43,543 bases of DNA. It comes from Methanomassiliicoccaceae archaeon UBA472 (GTDB lineage Archaea > Thermoplasmatota > Thermoplasmata > Methanomassiliicoccales > UBA472). Below, piece by piece: positions 8,011-15,883 of the stretch. The stretch covers positions 1-43,543 of the forward strand of contig DAML01000019.1 in NCBI GenBank assembly GCA_002497075.1, read 5' to 3'. Numbering within the stretch: position 1 is the stretch's first letter; the number at the start of each line of letters is the position of its first letter. Under the pieces are notes generated by a model that did not search any database, was not told the origin of the DNA, and was given only the letters and a program-made list of their open reading frames with translations. The position numbers were made by a program, and so were the translations under genes.

Positions 8011-9276
8011 ATGATGCTGACGAGCGGCGAGATGACCTCTTGGAAGAGGAACTTCTTTACCATATGGGGAGGCCAGTCCTTCTCTCTGGTCGGAAGCGCC
8101 CTGGTGCAGTTCGCCCTGGTCTGGTGGCTGACGGTGGAGACCGGCTCGGCTACCGTGCTGGCCCTGGGAACGCTCATGGGTGTGCTCCCTCAGATACTGA
8201 TAGCCCCCTGGGCCGGAGCCTATGTGGACCGCTGGAACCGCCGGCGCACTATGATCGCGGCCGATTCCGTGATCTCCCTCATGGCCCTGCTGCTCATGCT
8301 GGCCTTTTTGGCAGGAAGCGCCGAAGTTTGGATGGTGCTGCTGATCATGTTCGGCCGGGCCACCGTCTCCGGGTTCCACTGGCCGGCCATGCAGGCCGCC
8401 ACGTCCCTGATGGTCCCCGAGCGGCACCTGGGGCGGATCGGCGGGTTGAACCAGGCCATGTTCGGGCTGTCGAGCGTGATAGCCGCCCCGGCCGGGGCGG
8501 TGATGATCGCCCTGTTCCCGATGTGGGCGGTGCTGTCCGTCGATCTGATGACCGCCGTCATCGCCATCGTTCCCTTGTTATTCATCCCAGTGCCCGAACC
8601 GGAGAGGGACGGTGAGAGGAAACCGTCCCTGATGAACGAGATGAAGGAAGGGCTGGCCTTCCTGAAGAGCTGGCGCGGCGCGCTTTCCATAATCGTCCTG
8701 TTCATGATCGCCAACCTCCTGCTGAGCCCGGCCTTCTCGCTGCTTCCACTGCTGGTGATCGACCACTTCCAGGGGGGAGCGGGGGAGTACGCGGCCATGG
8801 ATGCGCTGGCCGGCATCGGGATGCTGATCGGAGGGGTGCTTCTGGGGGTGTGGGGAGGAGGCAAGCGCAAGATGGTCACCATGCTGGTCTCCACGATGGT
8901 ATTAAGCCTGGCCGTCGCCGCCCTGGGCATCGTCCCGGCCGATCTTCTGCTTCTGGCCTTCGGGCTCTCGGCGGCGATCGGCCTCAGCATATCCTTGCTG
9001 AACGGCTCGATGATGGCCATGATGCAGGCTTCCGTACCTTTCGCCATGCAGGGGAGGGTGTTCGCCCTCATCAGCGCCGGAGCCACGGCCATGATGCCGG
9101 CCGGGCTTTTAATGGCCGGACCCCTGGCGGACACCTTTGGCGTACGTATCTGGTATCTGGTGGCCGGGGTCCCGATGATATTCCTGACACTGGCCTACTC
9201 GACATCCAGATCGGTGGTCCGCTTCGAGGACCAGATCATGAAGGGGTCGGCCAAGGACGCCCAGAAGAAGCAGTAG
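8011..9276 (+). CDS. MFS transporter (MFS_3 / EntS-like exporter)
   Basis: A ~421-residue, 12-helix major facilitator. The N-terminal half (WKRNFFTIWGGQSFSLVGSA) and the loop WAGAYVDRWNRRRTMIAADS between TM2 and TM3 are typical of the EntS-like MFS_3 branch, whose members export siderophores, drugs or peptides. Substrate is unknown. The start is uncertain: GTG 7990, ATG 8011, ATG 8014 and ATG 8032 are all in frame. I used 8011; AGGTG at 8005-8009 would serve the ATG at 8014 equally well. It stands alone, upstream of the sensor kinase on the same strand. It ends in TAG with tandem TAA codons 12 codons later. Confidence 0.85.
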   Translation: MMLTSGEMTSWKRNFFTIWGGQSFSLVGSALVQFALVWWLTVETGSATVLALGTLMGVLPQILIAPWAGAYVDRWNRRRTMIAADSVISLMALLLMLAFLAGSAEVWMVLLIMFGRATVSGFHWPAMQAATSLMVPERHLGRIGGLNQAMFGLSSVIAAPAGAVMIALFPMWAVLSVDLMTAVIAIVPLLFIPVPEPERDGERKPSLMNEMKEGLAFLKSWRGALSIIVLFMIANLLLSPAFSLLPLLVIDHFQGGAGEYAAMDALAGIGMLIGGVLLGVWGGGKRKMVTMLVSTMVLSLAVAALGIVPADLLLLAFGLSAAIGLSISLLNGSMMAMMQASVPFAMQGRVFALISAGATAMMPAGLLMAGPLADTFGVRIWYLVAGVPMIFLTLAYSTSRSVVRFEDQIMKGSAKDAQKKQ

Positions 9277-9372
9277 AGCGCTCAGTCGGTTCGACCAGAG
9301 GGCCCCCTCTAATAATCGTTGCCCATATCACTTATATCGGTTCTAGGTATATTCGCCCCCGTCAGGTCGACC

Positions 9373-11046
9373 ATGGACTATTACGGGGCTGTAGTCATTG
9401 TACCCAACCTCTTAGCGGCGGCGTTCACCGCCTGGGTGGCCTACAAGGTCCTGACCGGGAAGGAGACCGAGCACCGGACGGCCATGGCCATATGCTTCGC
9501 ATTCGTTTCCCTGAACTCTTTGGTGCTCCTGGTGGAGAAGATGATAGGCGATATGGACCTGGCACTGGCCATCGTCGCCCTGGAGTACGTTTTCGAGTCG
9601 ATGATCCTGATCTCTCTGCTCGCCCTCGTCATGCAGTACATTGGGCTGGGAAGATATATCACCAGGCGGAACGTCCTGCTCTTCGCCTCCCCGGCCATAT
9701 TTGCTGTGGTTTTTAACGTGACCAATGGCTGGCACCACCTTTTCTATAATGATGTTATCATCGTCCAGAGCCACGGTTTCTACATGTTCGAAGCCGAATA
9801 CGGTCCGCTTTTCACCATCTGGATCGCCTATTTCTTCCTGGTCATCCTGGTCACGAACATACTGATGGCCAGGGCCCTCATCGAGACCTCGCCGGAGCGT
9901 CGCGCGGGTCTAGGCACCCTAATGTTGGCCACCCTGACCATATTGATCACTGGCCTCCTTTATGTGCTCAGCTCCCGCGACGATCCCCTGGTTGACATAC
10001 TGTCCATCGGCTTCGGCCTTACCGCCCTGATAGTGTTCGTTGGCGAGAAGCGCTCGAACTTCGGGAACCTAGAGATAATCCGCTTCCGGGAAGCGATCGG
10101 GGGAATGGATGACGCGGTGATAATCCTGGACTCCTCTCTGCAAGTGGTTCACGCCAATGGGCCAGGCAGGAAGGTCATGGACCAGAACTCGGAATACGTG
10201 TGGGAAAGGATGAAGGCTCGCGGGCTGAAGGTCCCCGCCGGCTCCAACAAGTGGGAGACGGCCATGGTCATCGATGGGGACGCCAGGCATTTCGTCCTCA
10301 CCACCTCTGATATATTCCGGGAGGGAAAGCCGGTCGGCGTGGTGCTCGTGCTTCACGACATCTCCAACCGAAAGGCGCTGGAGGAGGGCCTTCGGCGGGC
10401 CAACCAAAGCATGAGCACGCTCAACCAGATACTCAGGCACGACATGAGGAACGACCTGACGGCAATCTGGGGTTATCTGGAGCTTCTGGAAATGACGGAG
10501 ATGAACGACAGGCAGAAGCACCTGGTCGGAAAGCTGATGGAGCGTGCCCGTAGCGCCGACGGTCATCTGGAGTTCGCCAACGCGCAGCCCTCGCCGGGAA
10601 TGGGTACCACCGCCTGGCAGGATGTCCATTCGACCGTGGAAAAGGTCCTGGGAAAGGTGGACCTGGACGGTATCATCGTGGATTCTAATGTGAATGGAAT
10701 AAGACTGCTGGCCGATCCTCTGCTGGAGAACGTATTCCATACTTTGGCCGACAACACGGCGCGGCACGGGGAGCGAGCCACCAAGGTGTTCGTCCGGGGT
10801 GAGAACACCGAGACCGGATTATCCATAATCTGGGAGGACGACGGCATCGGGGTGCCGGCGGATAAGAAGGAAAAGATATTCGACAAAGGTTACGGAGACA
10901 ACACCGGTCTCGGGCTGTACCTAGCAAGGGAGATCCTAGCCACCACCGGCTTCGCCATATCCGAGGAGGGAGAACCGGGGAAGGGCGCCAAGTTCGTGAT
11001 CAGGGCGCCTTCCGGCTGGTTCACCTGGAAGAGGTCGCTCTCCTAG
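9373..11046 (+). CDS. Membrane sensor histidine kinase with N-terminal 7TM region and PAS domain
   Basis: A 557-residue kinase. Residues 1-220 hold about seven hydrophobic helices resembling the HisKA_7TM sensor region. Residues ~230-335 form a PAS domain (GGMDDAVIILDSSLQVVHANG...VVLVLHDISNRK). The phospho-acceptor helix LRHDMRNDLTAIWGYLELLE places the histidine at about residue 356. The HATPase domain follows with N-box LADNTARHG, DDGIGVP, and GYGDNTGLGLYLAREI. The HDMRNDL form of the H-box is common in archaeal kinases. ATG 9373 follows CAGGTCG; an upstream TTG-type start at 9319 is less likely. No response regulator lies nearby, so it is an orphan kinase with unknown signal and partner. 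Confidence 0.88.
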   Translation: MDYYGAVVIVPNLLAAAFTAWVAYKVLTGKETEHRTAMAICFAFVSLNSLVLLVEKMIGDMDLALAIVALEYVFESMILISLLALVMQYIGLGRYITRRNVLLFASPAIFAVVFNVTNGWHHLFYNDVIIVQSHGFYMFEAEYGPLFTIWIAYFFLVILVTNILMARALIETSPERRAGLGTLMLATLTILITGLLYVLSSRDDPLVDILSIGFGLTALIVFVGEKRSNFGNLEIIRFREAIGGMDDAVIILDSSLQVVHANGPGRKVMDQNSEYVWERMKARGLKVPAGSNKWETAMVIDGDARHFVLTTSDIFREGKPVGVVLVLHDISNRKALEEGLRRANQSMSTLNQILRHDMRNDLTAIWGYLELLEMTEMNDRQKHLVGKLMERARSADGHLEFANAQPSPGMGTTAWQDVHSTVEKVLGKVDLDGIIVDSNVNGIRLLADPLLENVFHTLADNTARHGERATKVFVRGENTETGLSIIWEDDGIGVPADKKEKIFDKGYGDNTGLGLYLAREILATTGFAISEEGEPGKGAKFVIRAPSGWFTWKRSLS

Positions 11047-11123
11047 AAGATATTGGACGCCCCGGTGACGATGGACGGTCCTCATCGATAGGTGAGAAAT
11101 ATGGAGAAGGCGTTACCGGCGAT

Positions 11124-11621
11124 ATGCCCGGGACCGCAAGCGAGGTGGATATCGTCCGCGTCACGCCGGAGAACGCTGACGAGCTGATAGCACTGATCAC
11201 CGAACTGGCAGTGTTCGAGAAACTGGACCCGCCTACCGTTGAGGCGAGGGACAGGCTGCGCCATCACATCACGTCCGATCCGGCATTGTTCCATGCCTTC
11301 CTCGGCCGTCTGGCCGGTAAGGCGGTCGGTTACATCACCTATTATTTCACCTACTCGACGTTCCTGGCGGCTCCCACCCTTTTCCTGGAGGACATCTATG
11401 TTCAGGAGGGCGTACGCAAAAGCGGAGTCGGGCGCGAGCTGTTCAAGTTCTGCGTACGGGAAGCTGTCGACAAGGGTTGCGGGCGTATGGAATGGTGCGC
11501 CCTGAACTGGAACGTGGGAGCCATGAGCTTCTACGAGAAGTTGGGCGGAAGGAAGCTGGACTGGACCTTCTTCCGCCTGGACCGGGAGGGCATGCAGGCC
11601 GCCCTCTCCAAACGACGATAA
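11124..11621 (+). CDS. GNAT acetyltransferase of the diamine/spermidine (SSAT-like) family
   Basis: A 165-residue GNAT protein that closely follows the pattern of spermidine/diamine and thialysine acetyltransferases: VGYITYYFTYSTF, then LFLEDIYVQEGVRKSGVGRELF, then CALNWNVGAMSFYEKLGG. The acetyl-CoA loop is VRKSGVGREL. In that family the enzyme acetylates primary amino groups of polyamines or lysine analogues; the exact substrate here is inferred only from the family. The ATG at 11124 has weak ribosome-site sequence. It is followed 23 bp later by a small conserved gene on the same strand, perhaps co-transcribed. Confidence 0.85.
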   Translation: MPGTASEVDIVRVTPENADELIALITELAVFEKLDPPTVEARDRLRHHITSDPALFHAFLGRLAGKAVGYITYYFTYSTFLAAPTLFLEDIYVQEGVRKSGVGRELFKFCVREAVDKGCGRMEWCALNWNVGAMSFYEKLGGRKLDWTFFRLDREGMQAALSKRR

Positions 11622-11644
11622 TCATCGCGCGGCGATACCTGATC

Positions 11645-11926
11645 ATGGCCGAGGACAAGGTTCTCACTCTTCACCCGCAGGGCAAGAAGGGGCGCAGCAT
11701 CGACCGCCAGAAGTACTATCTGACCCGCCAGGCCATCCTGGATTGCCTGGATAAGGAGGACATGACCCAGGACGAGCTTGTCCGTTGCGTGGTGGAACGT
11801 CTTGAAAACAAGTTCGAAGGTTCCAAGGGCTGGTACATGGAATCGGTGAAGCTCGACCTGGAAGCCCGTAGGTCGATCGAGCGCTACAGGTCCAAGCCTC
11901 GGGACAGATACCGGATCGTGCGTTAA
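11645..11926 (+). CDS. Small conserved protein, probably DUF6958-like winged-helix fold
   Basis: A 93-residue basic protein beginning MAEDKVLTLHPQGKKGRSID. From memory this pattern (TLHPQGKKG..I...KY, then a helix-rich stretch, then GWY...VKLDLEARR.IER) matches the DUF6958 family; I cannot confirm it here. The layout suggests a small helix-turn-helix domain that might bind nucleic acid. Its reading frame is open for another 56 codons upstream, but those overlap the GNAT gene and look like shadow sequence, so ATG 11645 is the likely start. Its TAA shares a TTAA palindrome with the stop of the convergent NYN gene. Confidence 0.7.
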   Translation: MAEDKVLTLHPQGKKGRSIDRQKYYLTRQAILDCLDKEDMTQDELVRCVVERLENKFEGSKGWYMESVKLDLEARRSIERYRSKPRDRYRIVR

Positions 11927-13110
11927 CTGAGCCCCATCATCTTGGTGACCGACTCCTGCGGCACCCCGGGGTACTTCTTCAGCGTGAGGTCGATTATCCT
12001 CTGCACGTAGGTGTCGTCCAGCTTCTCCATGGACGGCAGGTCGGCCTTGAGCACCTGCGGCATGGTGTAGATGTTGCCGGTGTACTTCACGCTGGCGAAC
12101 TTGAACATCCGGCCTTCGGCCATGGTGCGCAGGAACCTTTTCAAGGTGGCCTTGGGCACCTTCTTGTCGAAAAGCGACCAGAGGTCGTCGATCATCTGGT
12201 TGATGGTGGTTTCCCCGTCAGCATGGAACAGGTTGACGATCTCCTTGTACAGGGCCTTTCGCAGATTGCGGTCCTTGATGAACCGCATGTCCTTCTCTAT
12301 GAAGTCCCGCACCTGCGCCTCGTTGATGTCCGAGGTCAGTTCCGAATAGCTCTTGAAGAAGACCAGATGATGCCCGGCCTTGTCATCCATCTTGATGCTG
12401 GTGAAGAGGTCTCCCTTGAACGAGTCGAGGAAGTCCTTGAAGTGCTTGTAGCCGTACTTCTTCTCCGAGAACGACGGGTCAAGGCGCATCAGGTCGTTCT
12501 TTATCTGGGAGAGGATGGCCGGTTCGTCGGTGGAGCGGTTCTTGATGTAGCGCAGGAACAGGTCCCGCGGGTCGTCCTCCAGCTCTTCCTCTTCCTTCTT
12601 CTCCTTGGCGGCCGGGGCTGTAACCCTGCCTAGCAGGTCCTCCAGGTCCTCGAACTTGTCGCAGTTGTAGCGTATCGTTCGCCCGATGGAGTGCTCGAAC
12701 CCCAGAACCACCACCTCCTTGCCGCGCTCCTTTATCTTGCGGATGAGATGGATGAAGTCGGTGTCCCCCGTGCCTAGGAAGAAGACGTCCAGCAACGACT
12801 TGTCATACATGTCCTCCAGGGCGTCTATGGTCATGCGCAGGTCCGCTCCGTTCTTTCCGGACAACGAGGTCTGAGGTAGGAAGACCAGGTCGAACGCCCG
12901 GAGGCGAAGGTCCTCCACGTACTGGTTGCAGGGCGGTTTGTTCCAGTCGGCGAAGGCCTTCTTGATCAGAACGTCGCCGTAACCCTTGGCGTAATCGAGG
13001 ATGTCGTCGATCCTCAGCGGCCTGGGGGTGGAGGGGTAAACTTCCTTGGCGGATATGGCCAAATTCTCAAAGTCCAGGTAGATGGCGATCTTGGGGACCT
13101 GCTCGGTCAT
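11923..13110 (-). CDS. NYN-domain (LabA/PIN-like) putative ribonuclease with helical C-terminal domains
   Basis: A 395-residue protein. Residues 5-160 form a NYN domain: IAIYLDFENLA with the first metal Asp13, the middle acidic site KNGADLRMTIDALEDMY, and FLGTGDTDFIHLIRKIKERGKEVVVLG. Asp residues equivalent to a PIN-type nuclease centre are present. A charged KEKKEEEELEDD linker (about 168-182) leads to two or three helical modules; the first (about 185-260, LFLRYIKN...GYKHFKDFLDSF) looks like an OST-HTH/LOTUS module, a known partner of NYN domains. The start at ATG 13110 is fixed by a strong GGAGGAGCG site. Role in RNA turnover is inferred from the family. It converges with and overlaps the neighbouring stop by 4 nt. 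Confidence 0.82.
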   Translation of the reverse strand: MTEQVPKIAIYLDFENLAISAKEVYPSTPRPLRIDDILDYAKGYGDVLIKKAFADWNKPPCNQYVEDLRLRAFDLVFLPQTSLSGKNGADLRMTIDALEDMYDKSLLDVFFLGTGDTDFIHLIRKIKERGKEVVVLGFEHSIGRTIRYNCDKFEDLEDLLGRVTAPAAKEKKEEEELEDDPRDLFLRYIKNRSTDEPAILSQIKNDLMRLDPSFSEKKYGYKHFKDFLDSFKGDLFTSIKMDDKAGHHLVFFKSYSELTSDINEAQVRDFIEKDMRFIKDRNLRKALYKEIVNLFHADGETTINQMIDDLWSLFDKKVPKATLKRFLRTMAEGRMFKFASVKYTGNIYTMPQVLKADLPSMEKLDDTYVQRIIDLTLKKYPGVPQESVTKMMGLS

Positions 13111-13152
13111 CGCTCCTCCATCCACCCCGCCATGACTTAATGCTTTGCCGCT

Positions 13153-13986
13153 TCAATCGAAGGTGTCAGGGTCAGTGGTAGTGCGCAGCCCGGAATGCAA
13201 AAGGTCCAGCCTGGCCATGTCATCTTGGTCCAGGGAGAAGCCGAATATCTGGGAGTTCTGCCGGATGTGGCCTATGTCCGCGGACCGGGGTATGGCTGCC
13301 ATGCCCTTCTGCAGGCACCAACGGAGGATCACCTGCGCCGGCGTCTTGCGGTGCCTCTTGCCCACTTCCGCAAGCACCGGGTCTCCGAGGGTCTGTCCTC
13401 TTCCCAATGGCGAAAAGGCAGTGACCAATACATCGCGGACCTGGCAATGTTCAAGAAGATCTTTTTGGAAAAGGAAAGGGCTCATCTCCACCTGGTTCAC
13501 GGCAGGCATTACCTGGCAGGCGCTGTACAGTTCCTGCAGGTGTCTTACGGTGAAGTTGCTGACGCCTATCGCTCTCACCCGTCCGTCCTTGTACAGTCTC
13601 TCCAAGGCACGGTAGGTGTCCAATCTTTTATCGGTTACAGGCCAGTGCACGAGGTACAGGTCCAGGTAGTCCGTTCCAAGCCGCTGCAGGGTGCTGTCGA
13701 AGGCGTCCAGGGTCTCCTCGAAGCCCTGTTCGGTGTTCCACACCTTGCTGGTGATGAAGACCTCTTCGCGCGGCACCTCGCTCTCCCGCACGGCGCGGCC
13801 GATCGCCTCCTCGTTCTCGTAGAAGGAGGCGGTGTCGATGTGCCGGTAGCCGCAGTCAAGGGCCATTCGCACGGGCGCGTAGGCCTGCTCCCCCGGCAGC
13901 TTGTAGGTCCCCAGCCCCAGGGCCGGGACCTCAACGCCGTTGTTGAGGCGGAAACGGAAGCTCGACGCGGTGTGCCCCTTTACCAT
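13153..13986 (-). CDS. Aldo/keto reductase (AKR superfamily)
   Basis: A 277-residue NADP(H)-dependent oxidoreductase with a TIM-barrel fold. The catalytic tetrad is complete: Asp51 and Tyr56 (GYRHIDTASFYENE), Lys81 (FITSKVWN) and His114 (LYLVHWP). The cofactor loop is IPRSADIGHIRQN, matching the usual IPKS..R..N pattern that favours NADPH. It resembles the 2,5-diketo-gluconate reductase branch (AKR5) common in prokaryotes. The substrate is unknown. It appears monocistronic, with an AT-rich box (GATTAACTA region near 14005-14020) about 25 bp before ATG 13986. Confidence 0.92.
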   Translation of the reverse strand: MVKGHTASSFRFRLNNGVEVPALGLGTYKLPGEQAYAPVRMALDCGYRHIDTASFYENEEAIGRAVRESEVPREEVFITSKVWNTEQGFEETLDAFDSTLQRLGTDYLDLYLVHWPVTDKRLDTYRALERLYKDGRVRAIGVSNFTVRHLQELYSACQVMPAVNQVEMSPFLFQKDLLEHCQVRDVLVTAFSPLGRGQTLGDPVLAEVGKRHRKTPAQVILRWCLQKGMAAIPRSADIGHIRQNSQIFGFSLDQDDMARLDLLHSGLRTTTDPDTFD

Positions 13987-14034
13987 GATTGGGTAATTCC
14001 AACGAACCTAGTTAATCGATTCGCTCCTAGTTCT

Positions 14035-14127
14035 GTGATAAGGCTTCGGTCCATCCGGCGTCCCCGGGAGGATGAAAATGGCTGGAATGACGCTCGCAGT
14101 GCAAGGGGCGGACCGAAGCCGTAACAC
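14035..14127. ncRNA. Candidate structured RNA or small inverted-repeat element
   Basis: Two arms form an 18-position inverted repeat with 16 matches: 14035-14052 and 14110-14127. The core is an uninterrupted 11-bp match (GGCTTCGGTCC at 14042-14052, GGACCGAAGCC at 14110-14120). The 57-nt interior contains further pairing, for example GCGTC 14058-14062 with GACGC 14089-14093. No coding gene covers it. On the minus strand a TATA-like CTTTTAATAC (around 14154-14163) lies at the right distance to start a transcript at the outer arm, so a minus-strand small RNA is my favoured reading. A miniature inverted-repeat element or a long stem in an untranslated region are alternatives. I could not match it to tRNA, SRP, RNase P, C/D or H/ACA RNA. 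Confidence 0.35.
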
Positions 14128-14142
14128 TAATTGTAAGAATAG

Positions 14143-14180
14143 TAATACTCAGTATTAAAAGATATTGTAAAAGTAATACT
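14143..14180. promoter_or_regulatory. Palindromic operator-like site with an extra half-site
   Basis: TAATACT-C-AGTATTA (14143-14157) is a perfect 7-bp-arm palindrome. The half-site TAATACT recurs in direct orientation at 14174-14180, 31 bp (about three helical turns) from the first. The stretch is very AT-rich compared with its neighbours. It lies between the structured element and the EEP hydrolase gene, which has its own TATA-like sequence (GGTTATTCTAATC, about 14235-14247). Confidence 0.4.
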
Positions 14181-14270
14181 AGATGACCAGTCCGGTACTT
14201 CAAACGTTCGTTCGAACCATCGGCCAAAGAGCAAGGTTATTCTAATCTAGGCGACGATTTGGCCTGGCCG

Positions 14271-15050
14271 ATGAGAGTCATGGAGTGGAACCTGCAGTAC
14301 GGAGGCGCCCAGGAACGCCTGCCGGGTATCATAGAGGCGGTGCGCCGCCACGACCCTGACGTACTGGTATTGTTGGAGTTCCGGCCGGAGAGGATCATCG
14401 AGGTCTCCCTGTCCTTGGCGGCATTGGGCTATCCATACATACTCAACTCCCAGCCTCCCCCGCGCACCAACGGCATACTGGTCGCGTCCAAGTGTCCTCT
14501 GGTCCAGCTTTCTGGAGCGACGATCTCGTCACCCCATCGCTGGATGGAGGTGTCCCCGGAAGGCTCCGACCTCAGGATATTGGCCGTCCACGTCCCCGGG
14601 GCGTCCGACCTGACCGGGAAGATGGAGTTCTGGGGGGCCCTGCTTGAATACGCCAGGGAAGCTACTGAACTCAGAGACCGACGCATCATAGTGGGTGACC
14701 TGAGCACTGGGCTGGGTCGCGATTCCGAGGGAACGCCGTTCCTGGGCACGGAACACCTGTCCTCCCTTCTGAACATGGGCTGGCGGGACATATGGAGAGA
14801 GTACCACCAGCTGGCCAGGGAGTATTCCTGGTATTCCTCGTCCGGAAAAGGCATGAGGACCGATCACGTATTAGCGTCCCCGCACATCCAGCATCCATTG
14901 TGGGCCAAGTATTCCCATCAGGAGCGCGAGTCAGGCATCTCCGATCATTCCATCCTTATACTGGATATCATGCACCGCCTGAACGAGTCCGGCTCCCGAA
15001 GCTCGCCGCTGTTCCGCTTGGGGGAAGGTCCGGGGTGCACTATTGGATAA
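14271..15050 (+). CDS. Endonuclease/exonuclease/phosphatase (EEP) family protein
   Basis: A 259-residue protein with the EEP fold but clearly distinct from the ExoIII gene at 7038. Motifs: MEWNLQYGG (Asn), VLVLLEFRPE (metal Glu), LAVHVPG, IIVGDLSTGLG (Asp, but Ser where Asn is usual in GDFN), MRTDHVLAS and a terminal ISDHSILILD (Asp-His). Family members hydrolyse phosphodiester bonds in DNA, RNA or lipids; the target here is not identifiable. The changed GDLS motif leaves activity somewhat uncertain. ATG 14271 follows a TATA-like box by about 25-35 bp, suggesting a leaderless mRNA. A TTG four codons upstream is a weaker choice. Confidence 0.82.
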   Translation: MRVMEWNLQYGGAQERLPGIIEAVRRHDPDVLVLLEFRPERIIEVSLSLAALGYPYILNSQPPPRTNGILVASKCPLVQLSGATISSPHRWMEVSPEGSDLRILAVHVPGASDLTGKMEFWGALLEYAREATELRDRRIIVGDLSTGLGRDSEGTPFLGTEHLSSLLNMGWRDIWREYHQLAREYSWYSSSGKGMRTDHVLASPHIQHPLWAKYSHQERESGISDHSILILDIMHRLNESGSRSSPLFRLGEGPGCTIG

Positions 15051-15104
15051 CCCTCATGTCAGGTCCATTCAGCCAAACCCCTCCATATCATAAATTTTGA
15101 AGCA

Positions 15105-15120
15105 TTAATAATATATAATT
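15105..15120 (+). promoter_or_regulatory. TATA-rich promoter of the aquaporin gene
   Basis: TTAATAATATATAATT is one of the clearest AT blocks in the window. Its centre is about 38 bp upstream of ATG 15152, giving a predicted start near 15140 and a very short leader. The preceding EEP gene ends 101 bp before, so aqpZ probably has its own transcription unit. Confidence 0.6.
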
Positions 15121-15151
15121 TGGAGATCCCTGAACGGACGAGGTTCATATT

Positions 15152-15838
15152 ATGGACAAATCTGTCATGAAGAAACTTGTTGCTGAGGTCATCGGAACCT
15201 TCGTGCTGGTGTTCGGCGGTGTGGGCACCGCCGTGCTGGCCGGAGCTTGGGTCGAGGCTTTGGGTGTCGCGTTGGCCTTCGGCTTTACGCTGCTGGTCAT
15301 GGCCTACGCCATCGGGCCGATATCCGGGTGCCACATCAACCCCGCGGTCACCTTGGGCATGTTCATGGCCAAGAAGATCAAGGGAAAGGAAGCGCTGCTC
15401 TACATGGTGGCCCAGGTCATAGGTGCCATTCTGGCCGCCGGCATATTGTTCGTGGTCGCCAGCGGCGCCCCCGGTTTCGACGCGGTCGCCAGCGGTTTCG
15501 GCTCCAACGGCTACGGGGACCACTCGCCCGGCGGCTATGAGCTCGGCGCGGTCATGGTCATCGAGGTCGTTCTCACCGCTCTCCTGATGCTGACCGTCCT
15601 GTTCACCACCGACAAGAAGGCCGCCGCGGGTTTCGCGGGCATCCCGATCGGTATCGTGCTGGCCCTGATCCACCTGATATCCATACCGGTGGACAACACC
15701 TCGGTCAACCCGGCCCGTTCCATCGGTCCGGCCCTCTTCCAGGGCGGATGGGCTCTCGAGCAGCTTTGGATATTCATCGCCGCCCCCATGGTGGGAGCAG
15801 CGTTGGCCGCAATAATCTACGACCTGCTGAAGGACTGA
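15152..15838 (+). CDS. aqpZ: Aquaporin Z-type water channel
   Basis: A 228-residue, six-helix MIP-family channel. Both pore motifs are present: HINPAVTLG in the first half and TSVNPARSIGPA in the second. The selectivity filter residues of E. coli AqpZ are kept: Phe in ALAFGF, His in LIHLISIPV, Thr and Arg in NTSVNPAR. This marks an orthodox water channel rather than a glycerol facilitator. Long stretches such as FGSNGYGDHSPGGY and FQGGWALEQLW are almost those of bacterial AqpZ, so acquisition from bacteria is plausible. It is monocistronic, with a strong TATA box and a strong hairpin terminator. Confidence 0.95.
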   Translation: MDKSVMKKLVAEVIGTFVLVFGGVGTAVLAGAWVEALGVALAFGFTLLVMAYAIGPISGCHINPAVTLGMFMAKKIKGKEALLYMVAQVIGAILAAGILFVVASGAPGFDAVASGFGSNGYGDHSPGGYELGAVMVIEVVLTALLMLTVLFTTDKKAAAGFAGIPIGIVLALIHLISIPVDNTSVNPARSIGPALFQGGWALEQLWIFIAAPMVGAALAAIIYDLLKD

Positions 15839-15854
15839 GCGAAAAAACTATTTT

Positions 15855-15874
15855 GAGGGGGCCCACGCCCCCTC
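15855..15874. terminator. Hairpin terminator between convergent genes
   Basis: GAGGGGGC (15855-15862) and GCCCCCTC (15867-15874) form a perfect 8-bp stem with a CCAC loop. It is flanked by an A-rich tract on the left (GAAAAAACTATTTT) and a T-rich tract on the right (TTCACTTTTTCATTTC). It separates aqpZ from the convergent methyltransferase-like gene and could act in both directions. Confidence 0.75.
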
Positions 15875-15883
15875 TTCACTTTT

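Noticed and set aside
14035..14127. H/ACA guide RNA (stem followed by ACA at 14124-14126)
   Set aside because: The distance from the possible upper stem to the ACA is about 30 nt instead of the usual ~15, and the ACA itself pairs in the outer stem.
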